64,000 bases of DNA from Rhyacophila brunnea. Taxonomy: Eukaryota > Arthropoda > Insecta > Trichoptera > Rhyacophilidae. Shown here piece by piece: positions 12,541 through 25,138 of the stretch. The stretch's first letter is position 1; each line of letters begins with the position of its first letter. The translations under genes were made by a program, and so were the position numbers. The DNA lies in the NCBI GenBank assembly GCA_022495005.1, contig JAGYXB010000687.1, forward strand, positions 372,001 through 436,000, given 5' to 3'. The notes beneath the pieces are model-generated. The model was not told the origin of the DNA, searched no databases, and saw only the letters and a program-made list of their open reading frames with translations.

Positions 12541-13780
12541 TTCTTTCTTCAAAGTCCGATTCACAGATGGCATTTTTAAGAGATACAGTAGTAGTAAAGT
12601 TGAGCCTTAGGAATATTTTTTATGCAACGCGTACGTCGGTATATTTTTCAATTATGACGTAATTCACTATATTCTGCATCGTTCCTTTTTATTTGCCCTG
12701 AAATTTGCGTGTAATTCATTTTTTCATACCACGCTATGAAATTTTTGCACATGTGTCCACGTTTTATAGATGTGTGTTGCATTAATGGGTACTAAAAGTG
12801 TACGCCTCGCACCTCAAAGACAAAGTGTGCTTATTCTATATAAACATCACATATACAATTTAATGAATAGAATTATTAGTATCAGCAAAATAATCATGAT
12901 TTCATACATTATATAAAATTTATATGCCTTATTTATCAATAGTATAAATTAAAGATCATTCTTTTAACATTTCATTGTAAATATATAACAAATTAAAGAC
13001 GCCATATTAAAGCTTTAAAATAAAAGAAAACTTGAATGTTCTTTAAGATTCACTTTGTTGTTAGGTAAGTGGAAAGCTTTCAAATAGAATGGACGAGCGG
13101 CGGTGAAGGTATCTTCTACCAGAGTTATGGTAATGCGTGACGTCAGACCATTAGCCCATTAACATCGACCAGTGATGGGGAAAATATTGAATGGATGTAT
13201 ATTATAAACTATGCTCACATAAAAAATACACTTAGTTTGTACATAAACATTCAACAGTTAAATAAAACGATGAATGGAAATATATAATTTTATAAAATAG
13301 ATGTCAAACTAATATTTTAATTAATATAATATCGAGTATTAATAATTAACTAGTACAGCCTGCCGGCAATAGCCAGCTGTCTCGCTAGACCTTACATGCA
13401 ACTAGTATTAATACTAAAATTAATATCCGAAGATTATTTTTATATTCCAACCGGTATCAGTTGTATCTCTGCAGTCTTCATGCTACCCCATCACAGCATA
13501 GATAATGCTGTAAGTATATCGTGCGGTTAATTTATTTGACAGCACCCTTAATGTTCATATATTTTGTACATATATATTTTAATAAATTATTTAGGTTTTT
13601 TTCGTATTTATACGTATCACATACTTTACTATATTACTGTGTCATTTTTTATTATATAGTAATTAAGTATTTTTATTTATTTAATGTTCTTCATAATAAC
13701 GAAATGAAATGGAGATGTTTTATGCAATTTTTTTCCTGCTGACTACAATGGTACTGTGTAGGTAAATCAGTATACAGTGA
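12541..13780. other. AT-rich DNA, no gene seen
   Basis: Contains only short hydrophobic open frames (for example 13521-13742, rich in Phe and Tyr, as AT-rich DNA produces by chance). No repeat structure was recognised apart from the R5 tail at its left edge. Confidence 0.45.
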
Positions 13781-14015
13781 CTTTTCTTTCGACCATGTCC
13801 GATCCTAATAGGATCATATGGGCCCCCACAGAGTGAAGGTTTGTATTAACAGATTTTTTTTTTTTACGAAAAATGGATGTCAGCGACTTGCTCAACCTAT
13901 TAGGTCGATACCCTGACTCATACACAAATTGAAAAACAATATCTGTACTTACCAGACCCATGATTCGAGCCTGAAATCCACGACGCTATAGGCCGACGCG
14001 TAAGTCAGCGAATCG
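13781..14015 (-). mobile_element. SINE-A (tRNA-derived) copy, degenerate head
   Basis: On the minus strand it carries a degenerate tRNA-like head with box B (GGCTCGAATCATGGG), then TCTGGTAAGTAC, a body with ATGAGTCAGGGT, CCTAATAGGTTGAGCAAGT and GCTGACATCCATTTT, an A/T-rich stretch, then GGGCCCATATGATCCTATT and a 3' end GGACATGGTCGAAAGAAAAG. The same order occurs at 41611 (plus) and 45191 (minus). The head derives from a Ser/Leu-type tRNA judging by the better copies. Non-autonomous; it would be copied by a LINE reverse transcriptase. Confidence 0.85.
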
Positions 14016-16259
14016 CGGATGTATTGGAATTATTTGCTGCACTGCCTCATTCAACCCTAGCAAATAATACCACTACAACTGCAAGACGCTTTTACTGTAC
14101 CCATGGTGACACGTATACGTACGTTTCCTCCACTCTACATTCTTCATATGATTTATCATGGATTTTCTTCAATATTGTACTGGGAGTATCCTAGGAACGT
14201 ATTACCATAACTGGCGTGCTATATATAGATTTTGCAAGATTTCTAGTTTAAATGTTATTTCGGTTAAAAAATAAAAAAATGACCTTTTATAACACAGTGA
14301 GAGTATGGTGTATAGATATCTTTTATTCCCATAAGAAATAGGCGAGGCTTATTTATATATTGTCTTATCTGTGTTTGTTATCGTCCACATTGTTTACATG
14401 GATTATATCACTCGTTACCCTTTGATTTTTTTATTATAAGTTTAACTAGGTACCGACTCTTAATTAAAATTCTGTGATACAATAATAATTAATATAACGT
14501 TCTTTTGTACCAAAATTATTATTTAAAAAAAATATGAAAAAATAATTGATAAATAATAATATTAAATTGTACAAATATATTTTTTAGTTAATTTGGGATG
14601 ACATACCATAATATTAAATATTTAATATTTAAAACAATTTACATATGTACCTATAACAGTTTAGAAAATGTCTTATAACTCAATTGAATTAAAAATTAAT
14701 ATACTACTAAACTAACGTTTTAATATCCAATAATAAAAGCCACATTATAGTAAAATAGTTGTAAACAGACAGCAAAGCCTTAAAAGTACAGTTTAATTTA
14801 ATTAATCGCAAGACTTGAAGCCAAGCTTAATATAAGGAATTTAATAGTATTAGTTACTTAAATGAAAATTATTTAGGTTAATGAATCATTAATGGAAGCT
14901 TTGATCTTAAGTAAGTAATCGGTATAGGTTTCTATACTTTTGAAAAAAAAATACCCACAATATCTTTGTCAATCTCTATTATTTAGCTGTTTAAAATAGT
15001 TTAATGGTATTTGATAGACAGGACCAGTGGAATATAAGGGATGAGTGAATAAAATTGGAGTTTCAGTAACCGTGGAAATAAATGCTAAATTTTGAGAATC
15101 AGTGGAAATTAATTATTATTATATTAAGTAATAATATAATATAAAGATATTCCAATAGTTTGTTTGGTAGATCATGTAATGAATTTTTTACTAACTATAG
15201 AATATAGTCTATGCCAGTTATATAGTTAGATATACATAGTCATAAATATGGCGAAAAGAAAAACCCGGGTTACTAAAAACCATTCATAAAGAATAGTATA
15301 AAACTGATTTCAAATCGTTTTTTAATATAACATACAAAGCTTGGATTCAAGGTTTTTTTATTATTTTATTTTATTTCACATATACGTGGTAAAATGTAGT
15401 GTTTTACGCGAATTTAGTGCATATTTTTTTTTTTGTTAATATACGTACAAAGGTCTATGCATTATCACTAGATAGTGAATCATTTTTTTACTACCCCGGG
15501 TGCTGAAATACATAATATCGCGTCTGAACAAAATGCTTGCAAAAGATGCTTTAAGAATTAACAATAAAATTAACACACCATTATAAAATTTTCTACAAGC
15601 TTAGTAGAGCAGGTCCAGGAGGTATATATTCGATGTTATAAAAAAATTTAAAGAATTAACATATTTAATTACCTATATTTCGTTAAATATTTCGTCAAAT
15701 AAGTATTTTAAAACAATTTTCTTCTAACGCGTGCTGCCATTTTAATTTTTCTTGAAGTACGTTAGTCTTTTCTGTTCATAAAGCATTGCTTTGCCAAGTT
15801 TTACCAACATTCTAGAAAATATGATTTTTATACCTTTGTAAATGATGTAAATTAATGATTCACATTGTACCGCAACGACATTTCCTTAAGGAGGATTGTA
15901 ATGTTCTCACCGACTTACGGTATATTCACAATACTGAAGTTTGATTCGATGATAATAAAAAAGATTTAATAATTTTTATGATAAAAATAACCATGAAATA
16001 ATAAGTACTAATGAGAGAAGACCATCCAACAAACGCACATGTTATAACTTTAAAATGCAAATTATCAGTTAATTAGATTACACTTTTTACTATAAATACT
16101 TTGTACTCTATGTATATGGCTATAATAGAATTACTGTAGCTACTGAGTTTTACGTTACGTCAAATGTGCTTAAATAATAAAATTGTCTTATACTTCAGAA
16201 GCAATTTACTTTTACTGACTCTTAGATAAAAATATTCAATAAAATCTGAATAGATCCAC
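14016..16259. other. AT-rich DNA, nothing recognised
   Basis: Long A/T runs, no open frame of note, no paired repeats recognised. Confidence 0.45.
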
Positions 16260-16580
16260 ATGTGTATATTATGTAAACTGTTGAGCGCGACTGCATTAGT
16301 GCATCGCAGATTAAAGGCGGGTCGTATTCTGCATTCGTTCTCCAAGTGCAAGCGAGTGCGAGATTTGTGGAGACGCGTTTCCCATTCCGGAAATACCGCC
16401 GCGATGCAGTACCGCAAAAAGGACACCGAGAAAGCGATGATAACACAATTTAATGTAACTCTTTATCAAAACTATAAATCAGAGATGAAATTTTATTTAT
16501 GTGGTAGGAATAGTCGCATATTTCAATTTATAAATGCTTACAATGTAAAATGTAAAAGAGAGCTCTGGATAAGATTTTAG
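16260..16580. other. GC-richer island with overlapping open frames on both strands; coding status unresolved
   Basis: The stretch at about 16280-16440 is open on the plus strand (106 codons, 16260-16580) and in two minus-strand frames (88 and 74 codons). Simultaneous openness usually reflects local G+C rather than coding. The plus product is basic with scattered Cys (MCILCKLLSA at the start) and its last third is drawn from AT-rich DNA. No domain was recognised. CATTAGTGCAT and CAGATTAAAGG are homeodomain-like words. A conserved non-coding element is as likely as an exon. Confidence 0.25.
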
Positions 16581-16667
16581 ACACTTGCAGGAAGGAAGGA
16601 CTCGTAAAATAAAATACAATTTAAATAGCTGTATAACAAAATATTCAATGCTTGCTTGCATTGCCCC
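16581..16667. other. Short AT-rich spacer
   Basis: Nothing recognised between the island and the MITE. Confidence 0.4.
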
Positions 16668-17046
16668 CACATCATGAAGCGGCCCCCCAGACTAGGATTT
16701 TTGGCAGGCTCCCTACCTATCGCTAAGGCTAAAGGCAGTCTGTCACTCTACAATGGCGTTTTTCAAATGGTGTTCGAGGTCAAATAGAATTAAATGTAAC
16801 ACGTAGAATTTTGAAGTTGTCAAGTATCAATACACAACAACCAAAAATTGCATTGCACGACTATATATTTTAAAATGGTAATAACCTCGAAGTAAAATAG
16901 CACTGCAGGTGACTTTTTTTACCATTAGAGCAAATTTAAGATGTGTGTTTATCTCATTTATCTGGTTGACCTACCATGCCGCCTCCCCTTAGAACCCAGG
17001 CCCCTAGGCTAGAGCTATGTCAGCCCCCTTTGTGGGGACCATGGTT
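16668..17046 (-). mobile_element. GC-ended hAT-like MITE, copy 3 (inverted)
   Basis: In reverse orientation it reads CATGGTCCCCACAAAGGGGG at its 5' tip, then CTCTAGCCTAGGGGCC, GTCAACCAGATAAATGAGATAAACACAC, TTTGAAAAACGCC, CCTTTAGCCTTAGCGATAGG and GGGGGGCCGCTTCATGATGTGGG. All blocks are in the same order as copy 1. The flanks CTTGCTTG and GTTGCACG agree at only 5 of 8 positions, so the duplication has decayed. A 61-codon frame inside (16976-17161) is not a gene. Confidence 0.78.
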
Positions 17047-19080
17047 GCACGATCTAAATATCTACATATTAAACTGCTGCTATTGTGGTTGGCAGGATAG
17101 ATACACCGTGTGCCAAAAATGGGGCCCGAAAATAATCATCCATTTTGGAAGCGAAACGTAGGAAGACGACGATTCCATTATTTTGGTGTAGTGAAGGATG
17201 ACGAATTGATGTTCCTGATCGTGAAAGACTTGTCGTAGCCAGCTAAAAATCGTGGAGAATGGAGGAAGAAAATTCTAGTGTGATTGTAATTTGTAATGTG
17301 TAATTCTAGTGTGGTTGTTGTGTGATGTGTAAAACACCTAATCTAAATACGCACTTATTATAGAAAGCACAATGCTTTCATCATCAAATTTATAAATTTT
17401 TGATAATTAAAAATCATCTAATACTATCAGTCTTATCATGTATAGAAAGGAGGCATGGACAACCATAGACACAGCGCTCAGAAAATTTGAAGTTTTCCAA
17501 TTAATATGGGTATATAAGCTTGCTCATTAAAAGGTTACTATAATATGCTATAGAGAGATATCAACTAGTTTAAGCTCACTACTTAATCTCTGTTTGTAAA
17601 AATTAACGCTAACATCTGGTAACGAATATGGCACAGAAAAAGATGTAATTTTTGTAAAATAGGTTTTTATTTTGACTACTATTTTTTCGTAAATTATTCA
17701 GTAATGATTCAACACTTTTATTTAGAATACATGTAATACTATTCTTAAGTGTTCAAGCCGATGTAAGAAAAACATTAATATGTACTTATAAATATTTGGA
17801 TGTATATTCCATACCCATAATAATATGAATATAATGTTACGTATATTTTAGTAAGTAACATCGTGTAACAGTCAAACGTTCATTAAATTAGAATTCAGAG
17901 TCTATCCTCTTAATGAACACGTTTATTCAAAATTAATTGAACATACTCTACTATCACGAAAACACCGAGAATTCTCAATACTAGCAAATGCTATAATATG
18001 TAGGTATACTAATATATAATAGTATAGATATCATACATAGGTAATGATGGATTAATTTGAAAATGTTGCAATTCTGATAATGATCATTAAGCACGAATAT
18101 TTAATTTATGCTGTCAAAATGTCGTGTTGCTACAATATTAAAAGTGTCAAAACTTACTTATAAAAAGTAGCTTACCATTTTTAGCATAAAATACAAGGTT
18201 TCAGCTCCACAAAAGTAGATATTTCATTTATTCGCAATATAGTTATTTTGATATTTGCCCAATTGGGCCGTTACTTCGAATAAAACATACGTTGAAAAAA
18301 AAAATTCAAGGTTCCAAAATGGGCACTCTAGCAATACTCCTTATTATAATAATATTAAAAGTGTATCAAAGTAACTGTATAATATAAATTAATGTATTTC
18401 ATTTAGAGTCATTTATGTAAATGATTTGAAAATAGTTTAATTGTGGTTATCAGATCAATTGCTTTCAGAAATCATAATAAATTTAATAATTAATTTAGAC
18501 CTTTTGACATCGAACAATTATTACATCTCTAAGTATACATTAGCGTAACGGATGATATATGCCTTCCATGTTGCACCAGTGGGGCTCCAGTAGAAACTTT
18601 CGTTAGCGAAATGCTAAATGTCTACGTAATTCATTATCACACCATTTTCACTGTATTTTGACTGCTTCCAAGAAACGTCTTCACTCCCGTCTGACTGCCT
18701 CGAGCTCACTTCATTATATTATGCCGCGTTCTCACGTAGAGATTTTTTGTTGTTCAACTGTCTATTGAATATTCAACAAGAAATCGAAAGCAATGCTCTC
18801 ATGTCAAATTAAGTTGAATCGATTGTCGTGACTAACATGTCGTTGAATGATTTTGTTAGTTCGTAAATGTCATTTTGCCTTTTTTGGAAGAAGACGTCAT
18901 AAATTCTGAAACTAAAATAATAATACTCTGTGACATACGACAATCAACAATGTAATCACTTGCAGCTCGAAACAAGTTTGATGTGTCGATGCAAATTATT
19001 ACTGTCACTTTGGTTACTTGATTAGGCAATCAATTGATTCAAATGTGAAATGATGATTCATTATTGAATCGACCGTAGAC
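17047..19080. other. AT-rich DNA, no supported gene
   Basis: About 17100-17320 is less AT-rich and its plus strand can be read as a broken frame ending in NRGEWRRKI, faintly like the C-terminus of LINE proteins; too weak to call. Around 18720-18850 there are paired words (GTTGAATATTCAAC and similar) suggestive of a decayed MITE. Otherwise nothing. Confidence 0.35.
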
Positions 19081-19156
19081 AGGACATCAATCATCATCAG
19101 GACATCATGACACATCAGGACATGACACATTAAGGATATCATCAGGACATCAACTC
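19080..19156. repeat. Short imperfect tandem repeat of CATCAGGACAT units
   Basis: ATCAGGACATCATGACAC-type units recur four to five times with small variations (AGGACATCA, ATCAGGACATGACACAT, ATCATCAGGACATC). This is a local minisatellite; the 77-codon minus-strand frame across it (19014-19247) is a by-product with repeated VLMCHDVLM-like residues. Confidence 0.7.
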
Positions 19157-19844
19157 GTAATTTGATCAAAATTTTCTTGATATGGGATTCCCATTTATCA
19201 ATTAAACGGTCGTTTAAAATACAGTCTAATGACAAAAATCGTCGCACGAGAATATGGTATTATCCTCATTAATACTGTATGTTTTTCCACATAGTCTATC
19301 AACCGCAGTTGAAGTCTTTCGATCTACTTTATTCGTTATAATGAAGTTGCAATCGCTGAGTTATCCAACTATGATTCGCACAAATTTGAAAAACTATTCT
19401 TTCTCAATCAACACTATGGAGACACACTCACACAGAGGATGTGATTAGAATCCTACAATCATCTTTACTTTGTCTGTAGTTGATTGATTAGCTATGTCAT
19501 TACCTAGAAAACCGTGTGTTATTATATATGGTTCAAGTTGATTTTAATCTTAATTTACTCTGTATATCTGATAACACAACCAATTATGGAAAAAAATAAT
19601 AATCGTTCTTCTATACGGGAAGAAGCATATTATATTGCAAGCCTAAATAAATGTTATAAAATAATGTACTGATATTATTTAGATGAACCATTGTAAAACG
19701 TTCTACGAGGCAATTATAATATTATCACTTAACAACTAAGCTGAATTTAATAAATTTATCACATGTATCACACTTTGTGTATTCAGACAGTTAATTATTA
19801 CAATAAGTTATCGTCTGAACTTTCAAAAAGTACTATCTTTTAAT

Positions 19845-20750
19845 AGCTTCTCTCTTGGCTGTGTTAACTTTTATAGCGAGATAGAGTATGTCAATTTTAC
19901 ATATTGAGAATTGAGAGCAAGATCTGAATGTTTTGAAATACGATTACGTTACGGCCGCCGTCTTAATTTACAGTACCCCGCGAGCTGTCAAATATCGGGT
20001 CTAGGATGATTTGGCGCCGGAAAAACTGGACGCCACGCAATTCGTAAATAAATAGACGTTAGGTACTTATACGTACCTTTAAAAAATATATTTAATAATA
20101 TTATTTATATTTAAATTATTATATTATGATTTAATAGTTGGTGAGAATTTAAATATGCACTCGTAAATAATGTATGTAAATATGTTTAAGTTCCAACGAA
20201 ACAAGAGTTTTTTTATTTTTATATAAAGCCATAGGCATGGTAATTCTCAATCCGCAATAAAAAAAACATTATGTTAAGAGTTAAATAAATTAAAACTACG
20301 AATTAGTATATAGAAACTGATTAAAATTCATCGTCTACGTTTACGTGTCAACGACAGTGCGGCGTCCAATTGTCCTGGCGTCCAGTTGTCTCATTCCCCA
20401 AATATCGAATGGCTAGTAAGAGCTAGTAGAAACCTAATATTTTGTTTTAGTGCAATTGCATATGTGGTGGAATCGCAATGACATTACTAATAAAATTGTA
20501 GGTTATGTTGATATGTCCAACGTTTCAATACACAATTCTCAGGTTCGGGCGTATCCACTAGCGTGAATATACCCGAATTTGACCTACGTGTCCATTAACC
20601 TAAATTTTCGCCATATTACGAATTTACCAATTTTTGTAGATAATTGAAGATAACCGTCGATCACCGCCATGTGTATGGAATGCGTTCCGTGTTAAAATTT
20701 GGAACAATGGAAATAACAGAAACTTGCTAAAGTGCTAACTTTTAAGAATA
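19845..20750 (+). repeat. Dispersed repeat R3, copy 1, interrupted by a MITE
   Basis: Left part 19845-19996 (TCTCTTGGCTGTG, AGAGTATGTCAATTTTACA) and right part 20407-20750 (ATTGTAGGTTATGTTGATAT, TTCGGGCGTATCC, CCTAAATTTTCGCC, GTGTATGGAATGCGTTCCGT, AATGGAAATAACAGAAAC). They match copies at 56840-57390 and 62400-62785. The MITE at 19997-20398 separates them, and this copy has about 180 extra bases around the insertion. No protein is encoded; the class is unknown, perhaps an old non-autonomous DNA transposon. Confidence 0.7.
19997..20398 (+). mobile_element. Non-autonomous DNA transposon, GGGTCTAGG family, copy 2 (402 bp, perfect 8-bp TSD)
   Basis: Starts GGGTCTAGGATGATTTGGCG and ends CAGTTGTCTCATTCCC. 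It is bounded by perfect CAAATATC duplications (19989-19996 and 20399-20406). Subterminal inverted blocks ACTGGACGCC and GGCGTCCAGT lie about 30 bp inside each end, and a second GGCGTCCAATTGTC copy lies further in. The interior is AT-rich and non-coding. G-rich tips with an 8-bp duplication fit hAT, Mutator-like or P-type elements; I cannot choose between them without the autonomous partner. Confidence 0.88.
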
Positions 20751-22627
20751 GCTACGGAAGGTTTATCCAAGGCTCTCCGCACATTGCGACTATAAGATGT
20801 TACAACAAATATGGTAATATTAAGGGCATTACCCCGCCTTATTTTCTCATATTCAAACCATCCCTGCCCTGCATAGAGTATACGTTTTTTTTATCTTTGC
20901 ACCTTTGTGCACTCTTTACTATAATATTGATGCTCCTCTTTGCTTGATTACCTCGCATAAAATTAGATCATATTATATGAACTTGTATTAATATAATATG
21001 TAGTAATAAATAAGTAGACAGATAATAATTTATTATGTAAAAAAATATTTTAGAATATATTACTTACATCATTTTCATTCTATAGTCGGAGCGCAAAGTT
21101 ATGAAGCATATTATACTCTACTGAGAACCTGGGTATTGTCGTTCGAAAAAAATCCTTACTAATATAGCAGTCGAATAATATGTTTGTAAACACTGTAAAA
21201 TCTTTTAAGATAAATAATCATTTCACAGAATTTTGAAATACGGAAGATGAAATTGTTAAAATATGAGACTAAAATTTAATAATAATCGGAACGTATTCAA
21301 TGTAGCCCCGTCCTATGATATGTTCAGTGAGATACGATACCGTAAAATAAATCACGTAGCACCATCTACCGGATGCTAGATAAATTAATGCGAATTCGTG
21401 GAAAAGTTTCTTTGTCGTTAGCTCAAGTCGATTAAACAGAAATTTATAGTTTATTGCGTCTACACCTACATAATTTCAATCCAAATTGAATGTATTAAAA
21501 TGATCTTTCAAAGGTATTCTATATTATCTACTTGAATAATAATTTTATGCATTAGCTTATTTTTCATAATTGAGTTAACGTATCTTGTTATCAATGTTCT
21601 TTACTTAATTCCATTTTACAGGCAGTATTTGGAAAATATCAAGAAACATAATTATAATATTAGCAAAATATTTTTAGTACACCGAATTTTATTGAAGTCA
21701 ACTATGGTTTTACAATACGACTGTTCTGCAAATCGCCTAACTCCACCTGTAAAAATTGTTTAGGAAGGAGAAAAAACTTAAACTATAGAGCGGAATTTAA
21801 CAATTCCAAAAATACACTTTTTTATTTTACAAATAAGCTGCACGCATGAATTAATACACTATTTTAGCTTCCCTTTTATATAAAAAGAAAGTTTATATAA
21901 AGACGGGAGTTGTTCCATTTACGATATTGTACATTTGGCACCTTCAGTTGGCTGTTTTGTGTGAATAACGATAACGCATTTATTTATAGATTTAGGAATT
22001 TAGAAATAGGCATAGAAAACATTGCTTTATAGCAAAATGCCATCAAAATATTATGTTAGGTCAAAAGTGCAGTTAGCTGGATTTTAGATTTAGCAGTCGA
22101 ATGCTATTTGCAGCACTTTCTAAATTATTGCGTTATTTATTGACAATCGAATTTTGTATTAAAATATTTAAAGTATTGAATTATCATAATAATTACTAAC
22201 GAGTGTCAGGATTACTCCAAATTTTTGTGATAACGTATTTGCTTACAATTTAATAAATTATTATCATTTAATTTTTTTATAAAAACTTCTAAATCGTTAT
22301 AGATAAATTTTTAATATACCTGCTTATGTAATTGTTGAAACAAAAAACGAAATATTTCATCAGATTTAATCTGATGTTTTACTTTGTGTATAAAAGACGA
22401 GATTACTAAATGATATTCTTATACTGAAATGAGTTTCCAAGTCCTAAATATAGGTGGACAGTAAAAATGTCATTTTAAAAAGCATTTTACATCAAAACTT
22501 AACAGCTTTATTGTTTATTGCCCATTGCCATCATAATAATAATAACATGAAAAACTATGGCACAACAAGAGTAACAATGCAATAAAGAAATTAAATGTTC
22601 TTTTGTGGCTGATATACCTTTATATAC
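20751..22627. other. AT-rich DNA, no gene seen
   Basis: A 71-codon frame at 20732-20947 overlaps the end of R3 and is not supported. Nothing else recognised. Confidence 0.45.
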
Positions 22628-22729
22628 CTGATATAGCACATCTAAGACATTTTGTAGAATATTTAATTGAAATTTCATCGGCACGAACTTGTTCGTTTCA
22701 GCTCGCGTGACTGCATCACCATACAATTT
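22628..22729 (-). CDS. Candidate 102-nt internal exon, 34 codons, unknown protein
   Basis: On the minus strand a textbook acceptor (ATTTTTTCAG) precedes the exon at 22729 and a CAG|GTATAT donor follows at 22628. Between them lie exactly 34 codons, phase 0 at both ends, beginning KLYGDAVTRAETNKFV and ending NVLDVLYQ. The stretch is less AT-rich than its surroundings and uses charged and polar residues in a balanced, protein-like way, unlike the Phe/Ile/Tyr-rich chance frames elsewhere. The frame also continues through both splice sites (22508-22744, 78 codons), so an unspliced chance frame is the alternative. I do not recognise the protein. No neighbouring exons were identified, so the gene could be large or this could be a relic. 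Confidence 0.3.
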
Positions 22730-22744
22730 CTGAAAAAATCTCAT

Positions 22745-23446
22745 GTTCTTTTGTCGGGCTAAAAATTTAGTCCATGTTTAACATTATATTGTGGTTGGAG
22801 ACGTTCATGTTTTTTAGTCAGTTATGTCAATAAAAGGAAACAATTCAATTAGCTATATACAACGAAGGACATATAATTAATTAATCGAATATCATGAAGG
22901 TAAATAGATTCCCTTATATTCTATATAATAAATTCTTCAACTGGCAATAAATTTAATTAACATTATGGTATCATTTTTGTCTTTGGTGAGCAGCTGCAGT
23001 CAATATTATTTGTTTTTGTGTATCCATATTCTTAGGAAAATTGGACTAGAGGTTATTTTATATAAAAAGAAACCACACGCGCATGGAAAAAAATGTAAAT
23101 GGGTTAGATCAAGAGCAGAATAAAAATACAAAGATTGATGCCATCATACATCGATTTTGAAAAATTACTTTCTGACTTTACACTAAACTTCGTTTATTTT
23201 AAATTTCATTATATCACCGAGAACTGTCATTGTCACATACCTAGATTGTATGCAATGACATTAGATATCTTTTTCGTTTGTTTTTTTAATCTTGCATGAA
23301 ATGAGTGTCAGATTTTTGGAATACGAAATTGTATAATTGGAATAACGGAAACGGAATTGGTTACATATTATAAATATCGGAAAATATCCCTTATGATTTT
23401 AATATTATATACAATGTGGTAGATATGATATTAAAAATAATTACAA
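22745..23446. other. AT-rich DNA, nothing recognised
   Basis: No repeats or frames of note. Confidence 0.4.
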
Positions 23447-23560
23447 GATAAAAAGAACTTTTTATATACAACGTTTTTAAATTCTGTTGAACCATATAAA
23501 CTTGACTTGACTATCTTAAACGATCAAAAAATTTTTTACTTGATATGTCATATTGATTTC
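23447..23560 (+). repeat. Dispersed repeat R6, copy 1
   Basis: Contains AAGATAAAAAGAACTTTTTA, ATATACAACGTTTT, TTCTGTTGAACCATAT, CTTGACTTGACTA and TTAAACGATCAA in the same order as 47090-47215, with small indels. Class unknown; non-coding. Confidence 0.75.
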
Positions 23561-24589
23561 CATAGTAACGCACGTATATATTAATAATTTAGTTGCTAGG
23601 ACCCTAGACCCCTAGCAACCAATAATGGTGGCGAAATAACTTTTCATACAAAACAGAATTAACTGAAAATGAATTCAATTCTACTTAAAGATGGCTAAAA
23701 GTATTAAAAAAATGCATTGGAATCCTGTTATGATATATTCTAAAAGTTTCAAATGTTTTGCTAGTCGGGAAGTTAGTTAAAAATCGATTGCAAGATTTGT
23801 ACCGGACAAAAAACCACCGGACAAATAAGAATACGAGCTAAGAAAAACGTTGTTATATACATGGATTTTAAACACAAATATTTCGCTTGCTAATGCTATC
23901 CATGTAGATTTTATTCATTGAGTGAGGGTATTTAAATTCTGTGAACATTATTGCAATTTAAATTTAAGCGTCATTTTATTACATTTTATAAATATAATGT
24001 GACATCCCTGTAATTTATGATTTATAGTTTTAATTTTTGTTTTTTTTTAAATTTATTAAAATTTAAGAATCTGGAATTCTTTTTAGCAAACTTGCTTATA
24101 CGAAACATCCTATAAACAATATTGGGCTTTTGAAGTACCTAATCGATTGTACTTCTTGATCAAAAATAACACAATAAATCAGCATTTCATTTGAATAATA
24201 TCTTTAGTCTCATAGTTTCCGGATTATGGAGTTAGTCCATGGTTAATGGTGACACTAACTATTTATTATTTGAGAAAGCATGTACGTATTTAGTAAAAAA
24301 AAACATTCTTTAACAGTTTAATATTTAGCGTGATAGTGTTTGTTTTATAACACATCAAATGAAAATGAACCATCTACGAAATAGCAAGGGCATGGTTATT
24401 AAAAAAATGAAAATGCGCTCAAAGTAGCTCGAAAACGAGTCAAATTTTAGGCAAATATAGTCATCCAGTGGTATCTAAGAAATCGCCTTGAAAATATTTA
24501 TATTCTACTGAAAAGTATAGTAACGTAAAGCACTGGACTGAGACGAATGAAGTCACCTTAGAGTGGCCTTCAATCAGCAGTCGGTCGAT
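23561..24589. other. AT-rich DNA, no gene
   Basis: Near 23590-23620 a short inverted repeat TTGCTAGG...CCTAGCAA is present. Otherwise nothing. Confidence 0.4.
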
Positions 24590-24905
24590 GATTGCTGCGC
24601 ATCTATTCTATGCACAATACTGCTTTAGGCTGCTATCAGGGGTAGGAAAGTATCCAAGTATTAACACTTATTGTAACAATTACAATAAGTTTGTTGTAAT
24701 TGTTACAATGAGTGCTATGTTTTAACAGCACATCTCTTGGCTGTGATAAATTTTAGAGTAAGATAGACAGTTTTGACAGTTCAGAATGCTAACTTAATGT
24801 AATTGTTGTTACAATAAATGTTAATATTTCAATACTTTCCTACCTTATTTAGCTGACGTAAAGGCCGAAAGCAGTCTTGTGTATGGAATAGATGCGCTGA
24901 TAATG
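24590..24905. mobile_element. Foldback (inverted-repeat) element, about 316 bp
   Basis: The left arm reads GCGCATCTATTCTATGCACA, ACTGCTTTAGGC, GGTAGGAAAGTAT and TTATTGTAACAATTAC. The right arm repeats these blocks in inverse (ACTTTCCTACC, GCCGAAAGCAGTCTTGTG, GGAATAGATGCGC). Arms are about 100 bp and roughly 80% similar. A perfect small palindrome (TTGTAACAATTACAATAAG/TTGTAATTGTTACAA) lies inside the left half. The centre (about 24715-24795) holds an R3-like fragment (CATCTCTTGGCTGTG). Non-coding. Confidence 0.72.
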
Positions 24906-25130
24906 GTGAATAAATTCGGAAACGCCCATAGGTATTTTAATTATAGTAATTGACGATTTAAAAAAATCTAAGATTATAATATTATGTTTAAATATAATTT
25001 ATATAGTTAAATTATATCATTATTAAACAATTGAAAATCTGACTGTTAATTTCACTTAATTGTTTAAGTTTTATGAAATAATTTTTTCAGCTCTAATGAA
25101 AACAACTACTGTCAAAAAGGCTATAATATG
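24906..25130. other. Short AT-rich spacer
   Basis: Nothing recognised. Confidence 0.4.
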
Positions 25131-25138
25131 TATTCCGA

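Noticed and set aside
13521..13742. Hydrophobic 73-codon frame that could be a membrane peptide
   Set aside because: Dominated by Phe, Tyr and Leu from T-rich DNA, with no start or splice support.
17100..17320. LINE C-terminal relic (NRGEWRRKI reading)
   Set aside because: Only a few residues resemble the family and stops interrupt it; too little to call without a translated search.
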